Shown here piece by piece: positions 9,220 through 19,017 of a DNA stretch of 54,462 nucleotides (position 1 is its first letter; the number at the start of each line of letters is the position of its first letter). The DNA is from Candidatus Pacearchaeota archaeon (GTDB taxonomy: Archaea; Nanobdellota; Nanobdellia; Pacearchaeales; GW2011-AR1), in NCBI GenBank assembly GCA_018304025.1, contig JAGVXA010000005.1:1-54462 (forward strand), written 5' to 3'. The notes under the pieces were generated by a model. The model was not told the origin of the DNA. It was given only the letters and a program-made list of their open reading frames with translations, and did not search any database. The translations under genes were made by a program, and so were the position numbers.

Positions 9220-10167
9220 TTATTTTTTATCTCCTTTTTTTGATTTGATGGAATTAATTGTTTCAACCCAATCAATCCTCGTCGGGCAGGCTCTCAGGCA
9301 TCTCCCGCAGCCAACGCACATGTATTTGTTGAATCTCTTGTTGTAAAACACTATCTTATGATAAACGAAATGCTTGAATCTGGAAGCTCTTGATTCTCTG
9401 AATATTTTTCCGCCGGCAACTTCTGAAAAACTTTTTAGCTGGCATGAAGATTGGGTTTTTATTCTCTTCCCAGAGTTCTCTGACAATTCTTTAACATCTT
9501 GGATATCAAAGCAATTACAAGTCGGACAAAAAACGGTGCACGCAGAACAGCTCAGGCATTTTTCAACATCCTCGTCCCATTTCTTATTAGAATAATCTTT
9601 TTCAATATTTTTGTTCTCAAGTTTTTTAAAATTTTTAATCTCCTTCTTCACCTCTTTGTCAGCATTATCCAAATTTCTAACAAGCAAAGCTCCTTTCTTC
9701 GAGCCTATAGAAATATAATATTTATCCCCTGAAGCATAGAAAAATAAATCATAGTGTTCTTCTAACTCCATTGAATTGCAAAAACAAAATTCATCCGGCT
9801 TCTCGCAATATAATCCTACAAGTATTGTATTCTGCCTTTTTTTTATATATTCTGGATAGGACATAACTCTGTCTAAAACCAGCAAGGCGTTCAAATCACA
9901 TTTCCGAAGTCCAAAAACAATTCTCTTCCTCCCCTCTGTCTTGTTCTTTTTAATTTTATTATTCTTAAAATCAAACAACGTCTCATTTTCAGGAAGAAAA
10001 AACTGCTTTAAGGGAACAAGAGTTATTTCGTCAAGATACATATCCTCTGGATTTTTCAGAATTTCAAATCTCGCTATTTTTCTTTTGACAGGAGCTATAA
10101 CCTCATAATTTTTCATCAAGCTTTTGACAAAATTATTCAACTCTTTTTTCTCTATAATTTTTTGCAT
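9220..10167 (-). CDS. hydB: sulfhydrogenase beta subunit (Fe-S)
   Basis: CLSCSACTVFCPTC and CVGCGRCLRACPTRID clusters; N-terminal HydB-like region. Confidence 0.88.
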   Translation of the reverse strand: MQKIIEKKELNNFVKSLMKNYEVIAPVKRKIARFEILKNPEDMYLDEITLVPLKQFFLPENETLFDFKNNKIKKNKTEGRKRIVFGLRKCDLNALLVLDRVMSYPEYIKKRQNTILVGLYCEKPDEFCFCNSMELEEHYDLFFYASGDKYYISIGSKKGALLVRNLDNADKEVKKEIKNFKKLENKNIEKDYSNKKWDEDVEKCLSCSACTVFCPTCNCFDIQDVKELSENSGKRIKTQSSCQLKSFSEVAGGKIFRESRASRFKHFVYHKIVFYNKRFNKYMCVGCGRCLRACPTRIDWVETINSIKSKKGDKK

Positions 10168-10270
10168 TTTTCACCGCTTATCTTGAATTATCATGCAATT
10201 ACAACTTAAAAAACTTTTGAAATACAAATAAATTTAAACTATTGGCATTATCTAATAAAGAGGTATTTGC

Positions 10271-10603
10271 ATGCACGAATTCATTTTTGCCAAATCTTTG
10301 TTAAAAGAAATTGAAGAAACAAAAATCGCCGATGAAGAAATAGATTCGATAGAATTAGAATTAGGCGAGCTAGTTGGCATCGAAAGCCGCGAATTAATTG
10401 AAGCATTAGAAAATTTGACGTCGTGGAAATATAACATTTCAATTAAACCCTCGCTGATAAAATGCAGGTGCAGTTATGAGGGCAGAGCAAAAATAGAAGA
10501 AAGACTGCACGATTTAGTTGTCTTCTCCTGTCCAAATTGTTCTGATACTCCAAAAGCCATCGAAGGCGATAAAATCAAAATCACTAAAATAAATTACAAA
10601 TAA
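10271..10603 (+). CDS. hypA: hydrogenase nickel incorporation protein HypA
   Basis: MHEF start, ELGELVGIE, C-x-C ... CPNC zinc motif; divergent from the hyd operon. Confidence 0.85.
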   Translation: MHEFIFAKSLLKEIEETKIADEEIDSIELELGELVGIESRELIEALENLTSWKYNISIKPSLIKCRCSYEGRAKIEERLHDLVVFSCPNCSDTPKAIEGDKIKITKINYK

Positions 10604-10604
10604 A

Positions 10605-10802
10605 ATGTGCTTGACAATACCCGGAAAAGTCATAGAAATAAAAAAAGATTCTTTTGTTGTAGATTATGTCTCAGAAAAAAGAGAAGCAATAGCAAGCGCA
10701 ATAGATGTTAAGAAAGGAGATTATGTTATAGTAAGCAATAAAATAATTATAAAAAAAATACCAGAACAAAACGCTAAAAAAATTCTTGAGATGCTGCAAT
10801 GA
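10605..10802 (+). CDS. hypC: hydrogenase assembly chaperone HypC
   Basis: MCLTIPGKVIEI, KKGDYVIV. Confidence 0.93.
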   Translation: MCLTIPGKVIEIKKDSFVVDYVSEKREAIASAIDVKKGDYVIVSNKIIIKKIPEQNAKKILEMLQ

Positions 10803-11314
10803 TTGATAAAATCAAAAAAGACAGTCCAGAACTCATTGTTCTGAAATTTGCTCTGCCTTGCCTGGCGATACGTGTTCTCGAAGGAACTCTGGCACAAGAG
10901 CAGTATAGGTCATATGAATCCTCCTGCCTTTCTGGAAAAGCAGTATCGCGAAAAGAATTGGAAGAGTTGCTTCCCAAAGAGCATAAACGAAGATCAGCGC
11001 TGGCAAAAAAATTAAACAGCTCTCCTTGGGACAGAGAAATTGTCAAATCTTATTGGTCTGATTCCAGAGAAGGACATAATTCAGTTGTAAATTCCGACGA
11101 AGATTCACCAGAACACGTGAAAGAATTCTGCAGAGTTCACGAAGCAACAGTCGTTTCATTAAAAAATAATCAGCAATTTCGAGTGTCTTATGACGATGTT
11201 AACAGAGAAGTAATCGGACTCTTAACTCCAAACGTCCAACCCGGAGACAAAGTTCTCATTCACAAGGGTTTTTCAATCTATCAGCAGATTAACGGGGAGT
11301 ATTATCTCTCATAA
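10799..11314 (+). CDS. uncharacterised N-terminal domain fused to a HypC-like C-terminal domain
   Basis: C-terminus CRVHEATVVSLKNNQQFRVSYDDVNREVIGLLTPNVQPGDKVLIHKGFSIYQ aligns by eye with HypC; overlaps hypC. Confidence 0.7.
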   Translation: MIDKIKKDSPELIVLKFALPCLAIRVLEGTLAQEQYRSYESSCLSGKAVSRKELEELLPKEHKRRSALAKKLNSSPWDREIVKSYWSDSREGHNSVVNSDEDSPEHVKEFCRVHEATVVSLKNNQQFRVSYDDVNREVIGLLTPNVQPGDKVLIHKGFSIYQQINGEYYLS

Positions 11315-12385
11315 AAATTCAGGAAACAAATCCCTGACAAATTTCTGGTCTCTCGCAGAAACCAAAGAAGGATTCTGCTTTATTGCGGCAGATAATCTTC
11401 TGGCTAATTCTTGCTGAGATTCACTGCCCAGCGAATGGTGCGGATTTTCCTCAAGTGCTTTTCTTTCAGCCAAAGTTTCCTCTTGAAAAAACTGCTCTTG
11501 GTCAGTTTCATTTCTGTCAGTCCGAACAATTCTGTTTCTAAAACCCTCATCTGTTTGCATTTGTGCAGCATAAGTATCAAACATTTCCTGAGCATTTCCA
11601 TACATGTGCAGCGAGTCACTCGTGTCGTCTATACTTGCTATCCTAACAATTTTATTCTTTCTTTGAGATAATTTCAAAGCAACTTTTTCTACAAGACTTG
11701 TTAATCCCCACCCATTCATAAGCCACGCTTTCATGTCTCTGCTTCTGAAATACCAGTTCGCATTCAAATCTATTCCCTCTTCGTTCTCATAACATCTAAA
11801 CCATATTCTTTGAAGACAAGGCCTGTTGCTTTCTAGCATCGGATCAGCAGTTGGCATCCAAGTTGTAGCCTGAGCTCCCTTGCTCGTTATATCTCTTTCC
11901 AAATCTTGTAATACAAGTTCTATTTGGTTTACTCCTTTTGGAAGCAGCACTCCTCCGTCAGGCGCATTCAGATTAGTACTCGGATTCCAGTCTTCTAATC
12001 TCCTATGATAAGTATAGGTCCATTTAGTAGTTCCTGGCTCTATCCAAGAATCATGAATCCCTTCAACAACTTCTTGCCTGTAGCTTTCCAGCCCCCTGTA
12101 ACTATCTGGAAAACAAAGATGCATCCTCGGTTCCTTCAAAGGATTTTTTATTTCAACACTGACCTTTGCTTCTATGCTCGGAGGAAATAAATGTTTTCCG
12201 TCGCTGTCTGTTTGGTCATAGTGTGTTCTGCTTCTCGTCCCGTATTTATGAAGCGCGAGTATCGCAAGTTCATAAGCTGCAGGATATGTTTCGCCCGAAA
12301 CAAAAATTCTTGGAAGTTTTCCTTCAACATCAGCCGGACTCACTGCATACTCCCCTCTTGAGTCTTTAAAAAATTCTAGCGTCAT
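11309..12385 (-). CDS. hypothetical protein (358 aa)
   Basis: Long intact ORF. Confidence 0.75.
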   Translation of the reverse strand: MTLEFFKDSRGEYAVSPADVEGKLPRIFVSGETYPAAYELAILALHKYGTRSRTHYDQTDSDGKHLFPPSIEAKVSVEIKNPLKEPRMHLCFPDSYRGLESYRQEVVEGIHDSWIEPGTTKWTYTYHRRLEDWNPSTNLNAPDGGVLLPKGVNQIELVLQDLERDITSKGAQATTWMPTADPMLESNRPCLQRIWFRCYENEEGIDLNANWYFRSRDMKAWLMNGWGLTSLVEKVALKLSQRKNKIVRIASIDDTSDSLHMYGNAQEMFDTYAAQMQTDEGFRNRIVRTDRNETDQEQFFQEETLAERKALEENPHHSLGSESQQELARRLSAAIKQNPSLVSARDQKFVRDLFPEFL

Positions 12386-12449
12386 TTTCTTTTTTCATTC
12401 AGACAAAAATATCCGATTATTTAAATTAGCATATACTAAAAAATATATT

Positions 12450-12878
12450 TTATTTCCCGGTAGAATGAAATCCACCATCTCCTCTCGAAGTTTCATTCAG
12501 TTCATCTGTCTGTTCAAATTCAGCCCTGACAATCGGCACAGGAACAATCTGCGCAATCCTGTCTCCTTTTTTAATTTCATAATCTTTTTGCGTAGAGTTA
12601 TATAAAACAATTTTATATTCTCCTCTGTAATCAGAATCTCCAAGCCCTGCGAATCTGTGTATTCCTTTTGCTCCCAAACCGCTCCTGTCCCAAACCTGAA
12701 AGCAGTATCCTTCTTGAATTTCTAAACTAATTCCCGTCTTGATTATTTTCGTCTCGCCTGCCTTGATTGTCACGTCCTCGACAGAATACAAATCAAAACC
12801 AGCGGCTTCTTCGCTCCCATAAAAAGGCATTTTTGCTTCAGGGCATAATAATTTAATTCTCACCTTAACTCTTTGCAT
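12450..12878 (-). CDS. dut: dUTP diphosphatase (dUTPase)
   Basis: AAGFDLYS, DRSGLGAKGI, GDSDYRGE, GDRIAQIV, RGDGGFHSTGK motifs. Confidence 0.93.
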   Translation of the reverse strand: MQRVKVRIKLLCPEAKMPFYGSEEAAGFDLYSVEDVTIKAGETKIIKTGISLEIQEGYCFQVWDRSGLGAKGIHRFAGLGDSDYRGEYKIVLYNSTQKDYEIKKGDRIAQIVPVPIVRAEFEQTDELNETSRGDGGFHSTGK

Positions 12879-12928
12879 ATCTCCTTAGACTAAATATGTT
12901 ATTTAAAGATTTAGATGTCTGCCTAAAA

Positions 12929-13237
12929 TTACTCTTTCATCTCAATTTTAATCTGCACAGAGCGCGGAATCTGCAGTTTCATAATCGGATGCAAAACTCT
13001 TTCCTCTGCAGGAATATCCAAAACCCTTCGATGAACCCGCATTTCAAATCTGTCAAATGTAGCTGTTCCGTTTCCGCACGGCGACTTGCGCGTTGTAACT
13101 TTCATTCTTCTTGTCGGCAGGGGAACCGGCCCGCGCATGACAACTCCTGCTCTTGTCGTAATCTCTTTTATCATTTCTATAACACTGTTTAAGTTTTCTA
13201 TTTCAATGCTGCTTAACTTTATTCTTACCTTTGCCAT
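12929..13237 (-). CDS. rps10: 30S ribosomal protein S10 (uS10)
   Basis: GPVPLPTRRMKVTTRKSPCGNGTATFDRFEMRVHRRVLDI. Confidence 0.95.
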   Translation of the reverse strand: MAKVRIKLSSIEIENLNSVIEMIKEITTRAGVVMRGPVPLPTRRMKVTTRKSPCGNGTATFDRFEMRVHRRVLDIPAEERVLHPIMKLQIPRSVQIKIEMKE

Positions 13238-13261
13238 GTTCTTCAGAGAAAAAATTGGTTT

Positions 13262-13447
13262 TTAAAACTTCCCATGCCTTTTCTTTTTTCCAGGATGTAT
13301 TTCTTTTGAGTAATTTATTTCTCGCGCTATAGGTTCAGAAGGTGCTGGCTTGTAGCTAATCAATCTTTCTATTTCTTCGTCGCTTATTCCGTCGCTATCG
13401 CGGTTCCTTGCTTCCCAAAACACAGGGTCTGGTACTACTCTAACCAT
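13262..13447 (-). CDS. hypothetical protein (61 aa)
   Basis: Short ORF co-directional with rps10. Confidence 0.45.
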   Translation of the reverse strand: MVRVVPDPVFWEARNRDSDGISDEEIERLISYKPAPSEPIAREINYSKEIHPGKKKRHGKF

Positions 13448-13497
13448 AACGAAACATAAAAGAAGGCGGTTTAAAAAACTTTAGGCGCAAATTAAAA

Positions 13498-13561
13498 GTG
13501 GGCCCGCGCGCCGCGAGCACGGGGCCCTTTCATCCCAGCCTAAGCGGGATGAATATGATAC
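13498..13561. ncRNA. candidate GC-rich structured RNA (two tandem hairpins)
   Basis: GGGCCC...GGGCCC stem with GC-rich interior plus TTCATCCC-agcctaagc-GGGATGAA, in an AT-rich intergenic region. Confidence 0.4.
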
Positions 13562-13706
13562 AAAGCCAAATAACTATCCCGTTAAAAACTTAACTATCTT
13601 ATGATACTATAAAGTTCTCAGGATAAACATTTCAAGTTGTTATATTTTAACTTATCTTAAACCTCTAAAAGCATATCGATAACGACGATAAATCAAATCC
13701 AGATAA

Positions 13707-13946
13707 TTATCTTGAGTTATTAATTAAACATAAATTTTTGTCATGTCTCGCAGTTTTAATAGTTTCATGTCTTGTCACTCTTAAAAATAATCTCTCCTTC
13801 ATGCAATTCTCAAAAAGTCCGCGGATATTTCTCAGCAATTTTTTATTAGACTCCTCGGCATTCTCTAATTCTCTGTAAATTTCAGACAAACTCTCCTTCG
13901 CTAAAAAATACGCAGCCCCAGTCCGATAATCTAAGCAGTCCATCAA
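13707..13946 (-). CDS. hypothetical protein (about 78 aa)
   Basis: ORF with helical composition. Confidence 0.5.
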   Translation of the reverse strand: MMDCLDYRTGAAYFLAKESLSEIYRELENAEESNKKLLRNIRGLFENCMKERLFLRVTRHETIKTARHDKNLCLINNSR

Positions 13947-13992
13947 ACTTCCCCGAATAAAGGTTTAAATAATCTTTCGTTTAATTATAAGA

Positions 13993-15282
13993 ATGATAGA
14001 CATCAAGCTAATAAGAGAAAATCCAAAGCTAGTGATAGAAAACATAAAAAAGAAATTCCAAAATGAAAAAATAAAATTAGTTGAAAAGGTAAAAATCCTC
14101 GACGAAGAATGGCGCAAGTTAAAATCCGAAGCCGATTCTCTCCGCGCCGGCAGAAACAAAATCTCAAAAGAAATTTCCGAAGCCATAAAATCCAAAGACA
14201 AAAAGAAATCAGACAAATTAATGAAAGAAGCAAAGGCAATTCCTGAAAAAATAGAACAGCTAGAATTAAAATCAGCCAAACTTGAATCTCAAATCAAAGA
14301 AATCATGTACCAGATACCCAACATGATTCACAAGTCAGTTCCTATTGGAAAAGACTCCTCGGAAAATAAAGAAATAAAAAAAATCGGCAGTCCAAAAAAA
14401 TTTGACTTCGAACTAAAAAATCACGTCGAGTTAGCTGAATCTTTGGGAATTGCAGACTTTGACACTTCTGCAAAAGTTTCCGGCAATGGATTTTATTATC
14501 TCCTCGGAGATTTAGCGTTATTAAATCAGGCATTAATCAGATTCGGAATTGAAAAAATGGTAAGGCAAGGATACAAATATATTGAAACTCCGTTAATGAT
14601 TCACGAAGACGTTTTAAACGGCGTCTACTCGACAGAAGAAATAAATGAAATGTCATACAAAATTCAGGACGAAGACTTGTTCCTGATAGCAACATCAGAA
14701 CATTCTTTAATCGGCTACTACAAAAACAAAACTCTTCCACTAAAACAACTTCCTGTCAAAAATACTTCCTATTCAATGTGCTTTAGAAAAGAAATCGGCT
14801 CTCACGGCATCAACGAAAAAGGACTTTTCAGGACACACCAATTCAACAAAGTAGAAATGGTCGTCGTCTGTCACCCTGATGACTCCTACAAGATTTACGA
14901 CGAAATGCTGAACATCGCTGTAGAAATCTATAAAGAATTAGGAATCCCGACAAGAATTTTAGAATGCTGTTCCGGCGACTTGGCAAACCTCAAGGCAAAG
15001 TCTTGCGACATTGAATTCTTCTCCCCCATAGAAAAAACATACAAAGAAGTCGGCTCATTGACAAATATGGAAGAGGCGCAGGCGCGAAGATTAAACATAA
15101 AATTCACAGACAAAAACGGCGAAAGAAAATTCTGCCACACTCTAAACAACACAGCAATAGCGACGTCAAGAGCAATGCGCGCAATTTTGGAAAACTACCA
15201 GACAAGAAATGGCGAGATAGAAATCCCGAAAGTTCTCCAGCCGTATATGTTTGGAAAAAAATTTATTAAGAAACAAAATTAA
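13993..15282 (+). CDS. serS: serine--tRNA ligase
   Basis: MIDIKLIRENP, coiled-coil arm, FRKEIGSHG...KGLFRTHQFNKVE, NTAIATSRAMRAILENYQ. Confidence 0.96.
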   Translation: MIDIKLIRENPKLVIENIKKKFQNEKIKLVEKVKILDEEWRKLKSEADSLRAGRNKISKEISEAIKSKDKKKSDKLMKEAKAIPEKIEQLELKSAKLESQIKEIMYQIPNMIHKSVPIGKDSSENKEIKKIGSPKKFDFELKNHVELAESLGIADFDTSAKVSGNGFYYLLGDLALLNQALIRFGIEKMVRQGYKYIETPLMIHEDVLNGVYSTEEINEMSYKIQDEDLFLIATSEHSLIGYYKNKTLPLKQLPVKNTSYSMCFRKEIGSHGINEKGLFRTHQFNKVEMVVVCHPDDSYKIYDEMLNIAVEIYKELGIPTRILECCSGDLANLKAKSCDIEFFSPIEKTYKEVGSLTNMEEAQARRLNIKFTDKNGERKFCHTLNNTAIATSRAMRAILENYQTRNGEIEIPKVLQPYMFGKKFIKKQN

Positions 15283-15331
15283 ATAATTCTCTGCTCGTTT
15301 TATCAGCTGTTAAACAAAATTCCAAGCATAA

Positions 15332-17326
15332 TTAATTAATCTCCTTTCCAGTTTGCAATCTCCTCACAGCATCCAAAACCCTGCTATCTGGCGACAAGAC
15401 AAAAACATGGTCTTCCGGAGAGCGGACAGCGCGATAAATCTTTTGCAAAAAGTCTCTTCTCGCTACATCTTTATAAAATTCCCAATACCAATTTCTATGC
15501 GTTCTTTGAAGAACCTTCCAAAAAATATCGTTGACATTCGGATTCGGGTATTTTGTAAATACAACAGAATTGCAAGTCGTCCCGGGAAAATCAATTCCCC
15601 GCGAGCATTTCGTCGTAAACAACTCTTCAAATAATCCTCTTTTAAATTTGGATATTCTCTCTCCAGTTTTGTCGTCGCTTTGTAATTCCAAAAGTTGTTC
15701 TCGCGAAATTAAATCTCTCAACTCAAACTCTCCGATTTCTTTATTCGACGGCAAATCCTTGAAAGCATTCACGTGAACTAAAACCGGCTTAGTCGCTTTG
15801 GACAAGCAAACATTCAACGCTTTCAAATATTCCGGGCGCTTGTCGTTAATCAAATTGCTGTACTTGCAGTCAAACTCTTTGCCGGTTCTGTGAATCTCAA
15901 TTTTTCCCTGATTAATTCCTTCTGCTTCAATAACTTCAAAATTCCGAAGCCCGAAGATATGCTCCAGCACTTCGCGCGAATGCAAAGTTCCCGACATAAA
16001 AATAAAAACCCTGTTTTTTTCAATCATTTCTCTCAGTTTTTCTGAAACATTTGTCGTCACAATCTCAACAAGCAAGTTATCTTCGTTCTTCCTAAAAGAA
16101 ACGTAAGTGTCTTCTAAAAAATCTTCAAAATCCCTTGCAGCTTCAACAGCGTGATTGGCGTAATTCGCTTCGTCAACAACAATCTCGCATTCAAGCTCCG
16201 GCTTCAAAAACATTTTCAAAAGCTCTTTGATTTTTGTTTCTCCAGCAGAATAAATCATTCGCTCGTCAACTCCAGTAGCATCTTTATTCTTGATTTCTAA
16301 TCTCACAAGCTCCATCGCCTTGTCAAGAAAATACCTTCCTTCTTCATCATCAGGAGTAATTTGCTTCAAAGCCCTTTCCAATCGAGTTAAATTCAATTCC
16401 TGCTGGTTCGCAAAACTATCCAGGAATTCATCTGCCTCGTCGATAATTTCGACATTTGTCGCTGGCTTTCTGTCCAAAACAGTTTCAATTTTGTATTTCG
16501 CAGAATTAAAAATCAAAACATCTGAATCAATATACGACTGGTACTGGTCATAATAAGAGCATCCTTCTTTTCGATGGTAAAAAATAAATTCTCTTCCGTT
16601 CAACCCCATGTATCTTTTTTTTCGCGCATCGTCTAATTGTTTTAATTCATAAGAAGCAGAAACAATCGGGCTCCAATATGGATTAACCGGCGCAATTGAA
16701 ACTCTCCGTAATTTATAAACATCAGGCACAATTTTATTTTTAATGCAGGGATTCCCGTCATAATATTCTTTCAGTTTCTCGGAATTTTTTGGCGTAATTT
16801 GAATTGTGTCCGGCAGGTAAGGGTCAGCGCACGACGTTCCCGGAATGAAAATAGAATCATGATTTTCTCTTCCGGTAATCATCGCAATTCTCATCTTGTG
16901 CCCGTTCTTTTTCAAAACATATTTCTTATGAAGATAATCTTCCTCATATTGCCTCTGCAAACTTTTTATCGGAACAACAATCGAAGTCCTACCTAATTCC
17001 CGCGCAATGTTCAGCGCAATCGCTGATTTCCCGGTTCCGCAGGTTCCGTGAATAAAAATAATTTTCTTTCCGCATTTAACTAATTGAACAACTTCATTAA
17101 CAATATCTTCCTGGGTTTTTCCGTTTGAAAATTTCAGCGGTGCAAGTTTCTTGCCGTCCTCGTATAAACTCCAGCCTTCGTTAAATATAGGTTCTATTTC
17201 TCCTCCAGCGCTTTGCACCAAATCTGCCGACGTCATCAGCTTTCGCGGATTCTCTTTGACAGCGACGCGTTTATTATCCACGCCGACAAGTCTCCCCTCA
17301 GAATCGAACTGTAACCTCTCCATCAC
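15332..17326 (-). CDS. XPD/Rad3-DinG-like superfamily 2 helicase
   Basis: GTCGTGKSAIALNIA (Walker A), EIIDEADEFLDS, KEGCSYYDQY, C-terminal FTTKCSRGIDFPG ... LQRTHRN. Confidence 0.8.
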   Translation of the reverse strand: MMERLQFDSEGRLVGVDNKRVAVKENPRKLMTSADLVQSAGGEIEPIFNEGWSLYEDGKKLAPLKFSNGKTQEDIVNEVVQLVKCGKKIIFIHGTCGTGKSAIALNIARELGRTSIVVPIKSLQRQYEEDYLHKKYVLKKNGHKMRIAMITGRENHDSIFIPGTSCADPYLPDTIQITPKNSEKLKEYYDGNPCIKNKIVPDVYKLRRVSIAPVNPYWSPIVSASYELKQLDDARKKRYMGLNGREFIFYHRKEGCSYYDQYQSYIDSDVLIFNSAKYKIETVLDRKPATNVEIIDEADEFLDSFANQQELNLTRLERALKQITPDDEEGRYFLDKAMELVRLEIKNKDATGVDERMIYSAGETKIKELLKMFLKPELECEIVVDEANYANHAVEAARDFEDFLEDTYVSFRKNEDNLLVEIVTTNVSEKLREMIEKNRVFIFMSGTLHSREVLEHIFGLRNFEVIEAEGINQGKIEIHRTGKEFDCKYSNLINDKRPEYLKALNVCLSKATKPVLVHVNAFKDLPSNKEIGEFELRDLISREQLLELQSDDKTGERISKFKRGLFEELFTTKCSRGIDFPGTTCNSVVFTKYPNPNVNDIFWKVLQRTHRNWYWEFYKDVARRDFLQKIYRAVRSPEDHVFVLSPDSRVLDAVRRLQTGKEIN

Positions 17327-17446
17327 TGCTTTTTGAAAACTAAGTTTAAAAGAATTTGTATCGTGAAAATCTATCCTCTCAAAACATCCAGCCCTTTCGG
17401 CCGACCACCAGACTGACCACGCTTGGGCGGTCGTATGGGTTGCTAA

Positions 17447-17818
17447 TTAACTTCTTAATATCTCCAACCCTTTCCTAGAATTATTAATAATCACCTTATT
17501 CGGAATCTCCCTCTTTATCCCATTATCCAGCGTCGCAATATAAATTCCTTTCTTGCCCATTTCAATTAATTTCTCATCAACTTTCCCGCCGCCCAATTTC
17601 ATCTTTTTTATTTTTTTATTCTCGAGCAATTCAAGAGCAACACCAATCATTGTTCTTTCCTCGTGGGATGCCTTCCCGCTGTTCTTCAAATCCTTCATCT
17701 CATCCAAAACTTCCCTCGGAACTTTAACCCTGAATCCTTTCTCCTCTAACTCTCCAAGAAAATCAATTTTCTTCACAAGGCATGAAATAATAAAATTAGT
17801 ATCTAACAAGACTTCCAT
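17447..17818 (-). CDS. PIN-domain ribonuclease (Fcf1/VapC9-like)
   Basis: MEVLLDTNFIISC, VPREVLDEMKDL, YIATLDNGIKR. Confidence 0.85.
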   Translation of the reverse strand: MEVLLDTNFIISCLVKKIDFLGELEEKGFRVKVPREVLDEMKDLKNSGKASHEERTMIGVALELLENKKIKKMKLGGGKVDEKLIEMGKKGIYIATLDNGIKREIPNKVIINNSRKGLEILRS

Positions 17819-17903
17819 GAAATACTAAAGCAAAAAGAGTATTTAACTTTTTCCTAATATTTCAAAATCGATATATTTTTAATAAACAAAATCTTATATT
17901 TTT

Positions 17904-19016
17904 ATGCAAAAAGAGAGATTAATCTACATCGATAATCTCAGATTATTTTTAATAATCCTTGTTATTCTTCTTCATATCTCAATTATCTACGGCGGTGCTG
18001 GAAACTATCCAATAAAAGAAACAGCCTCAGATTCCATAAGCCCGATTATGCTTACGTTTTTCAACGCAATTTGCCAAAGTTTCTTCATGTCTCTGTTTTT
18101 CCTTCTCTCAGGTTATTTCATTCCAAGCTCCTACGACAGAAATGGACCAAAAAAATTCGTTAAGAGCAGATTAATCCGCCTCGGAATTCCTCTGATAATT
18201 TATACAACTTTGTTCAAAGTAATTTTAGACTATTTAATGATAAACTTTTACGAAAAAACACCGCTTGCCTTTTCGCAAGTAATCGTTAACAATCTAAAAA
18301 ATCCCGGATGGGTGGTGGGCCCATTATGGTTTGTCGAAGCTCTTTTGATTTTCACATTTGTCTACGTATTGTATAGAATTTTCATAAACAAAAAAATAAT
18401 CCTCTTTAATAATAAATTCCCGTCGGCAAAATCAATCATTCTTATAATTCCCGCTTTAGCAATCCTGACATTCATAGTAAGAATATTTATTCCGGTAGGA
18501 GAAGAAATTCATGTCTTTCAGCTCGGACATTTTGTTCCGTACATTTTCTATTTTTGGATTGGAATTGTTTCATATCGAAATAACTGGCTGAATACTCTCT
18601 CAAATAATCAATCAAAATTCTGGAAAATTCTGGCCATAATCATAATAATTTCTCTGCCTTTCTTGCTTCTCCTAAATTCAAATACCGAAAGTTTTATCGG
18701 CGGCTTTTCCCCCGAATCTTTTCTCTTTTCATTATGGGAATCAATTGCCTGCGTTAGTATAATGATTAGTCTAGCAAGTATTTTCAAAAACAGATTAGAT
18801 AAGCAAGGAAAATTACTTGCCTGGGCAGCCCCTAATTTCTACACAGCCTACATAATTCATGCTCTAGTAATTATTCCAATTGCCTTAATTTTTATGCCAA
18901 TCAAATTCCCAACATACGTCAAGTTCTTTATTGTTTCACTAATTGCGCTCCCGCTTTGTTTTATTATCAGCAGTTTAATCAGAAAAATTCCGCATGCAAA
19001 AAGAGTTCTGGGATAA
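17904..19016 (+). CDS. acyltransferase 3 family membrane protein
   Basis: RLIYIDNLRLFLIILVILLHISI, GYFIPSSYDRNGPKKFVKSRLIRLGIPL, GPLWFVEALL, multiple TM helices. Confidence 0.9.
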   Translation: MQKERLIYIDNLRLFLIILVILLHISIIYGGAGNYPIKETASDSISPIMLTFFNAICQSFFMSLFFLLSGYFIPSSYDRNGPKKFVKSRLIRLGIPLIIYTTLFKVILDYLMINFYEKTPLAFSQVIVNNLKNPGWVVGPLWFVEALLIFTFVYVLYRIFINKKIILFNNKFPSAKSIILIIPALAILTFIVRIFIPVGEEIHVFQLGHFVPYIFYFWIGIVSYRNNWLNTLSNNQSKFWKILAIIIIISLPFLLLLNSNTESFIGGFSPESFLFSLWESIACVSIMISLASIFKNRLDKQGKLLAWAAPNFYTAYIIHALVIIPIALIFMPIKFPTYVKFFIVSLIALPLCFIISSLIRKIPHAKRVLG

Positions 19017-19017
19017 A

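Noticed and set aside
8421-9275. Long form of the hydG ORF starting MIGLKQLIPSNQ
   Set aside because: The first 19 codons overlap hydB and do not look like the family; the internal Met (MTYEPSEAK) immediately after the hydB stop is the better start.
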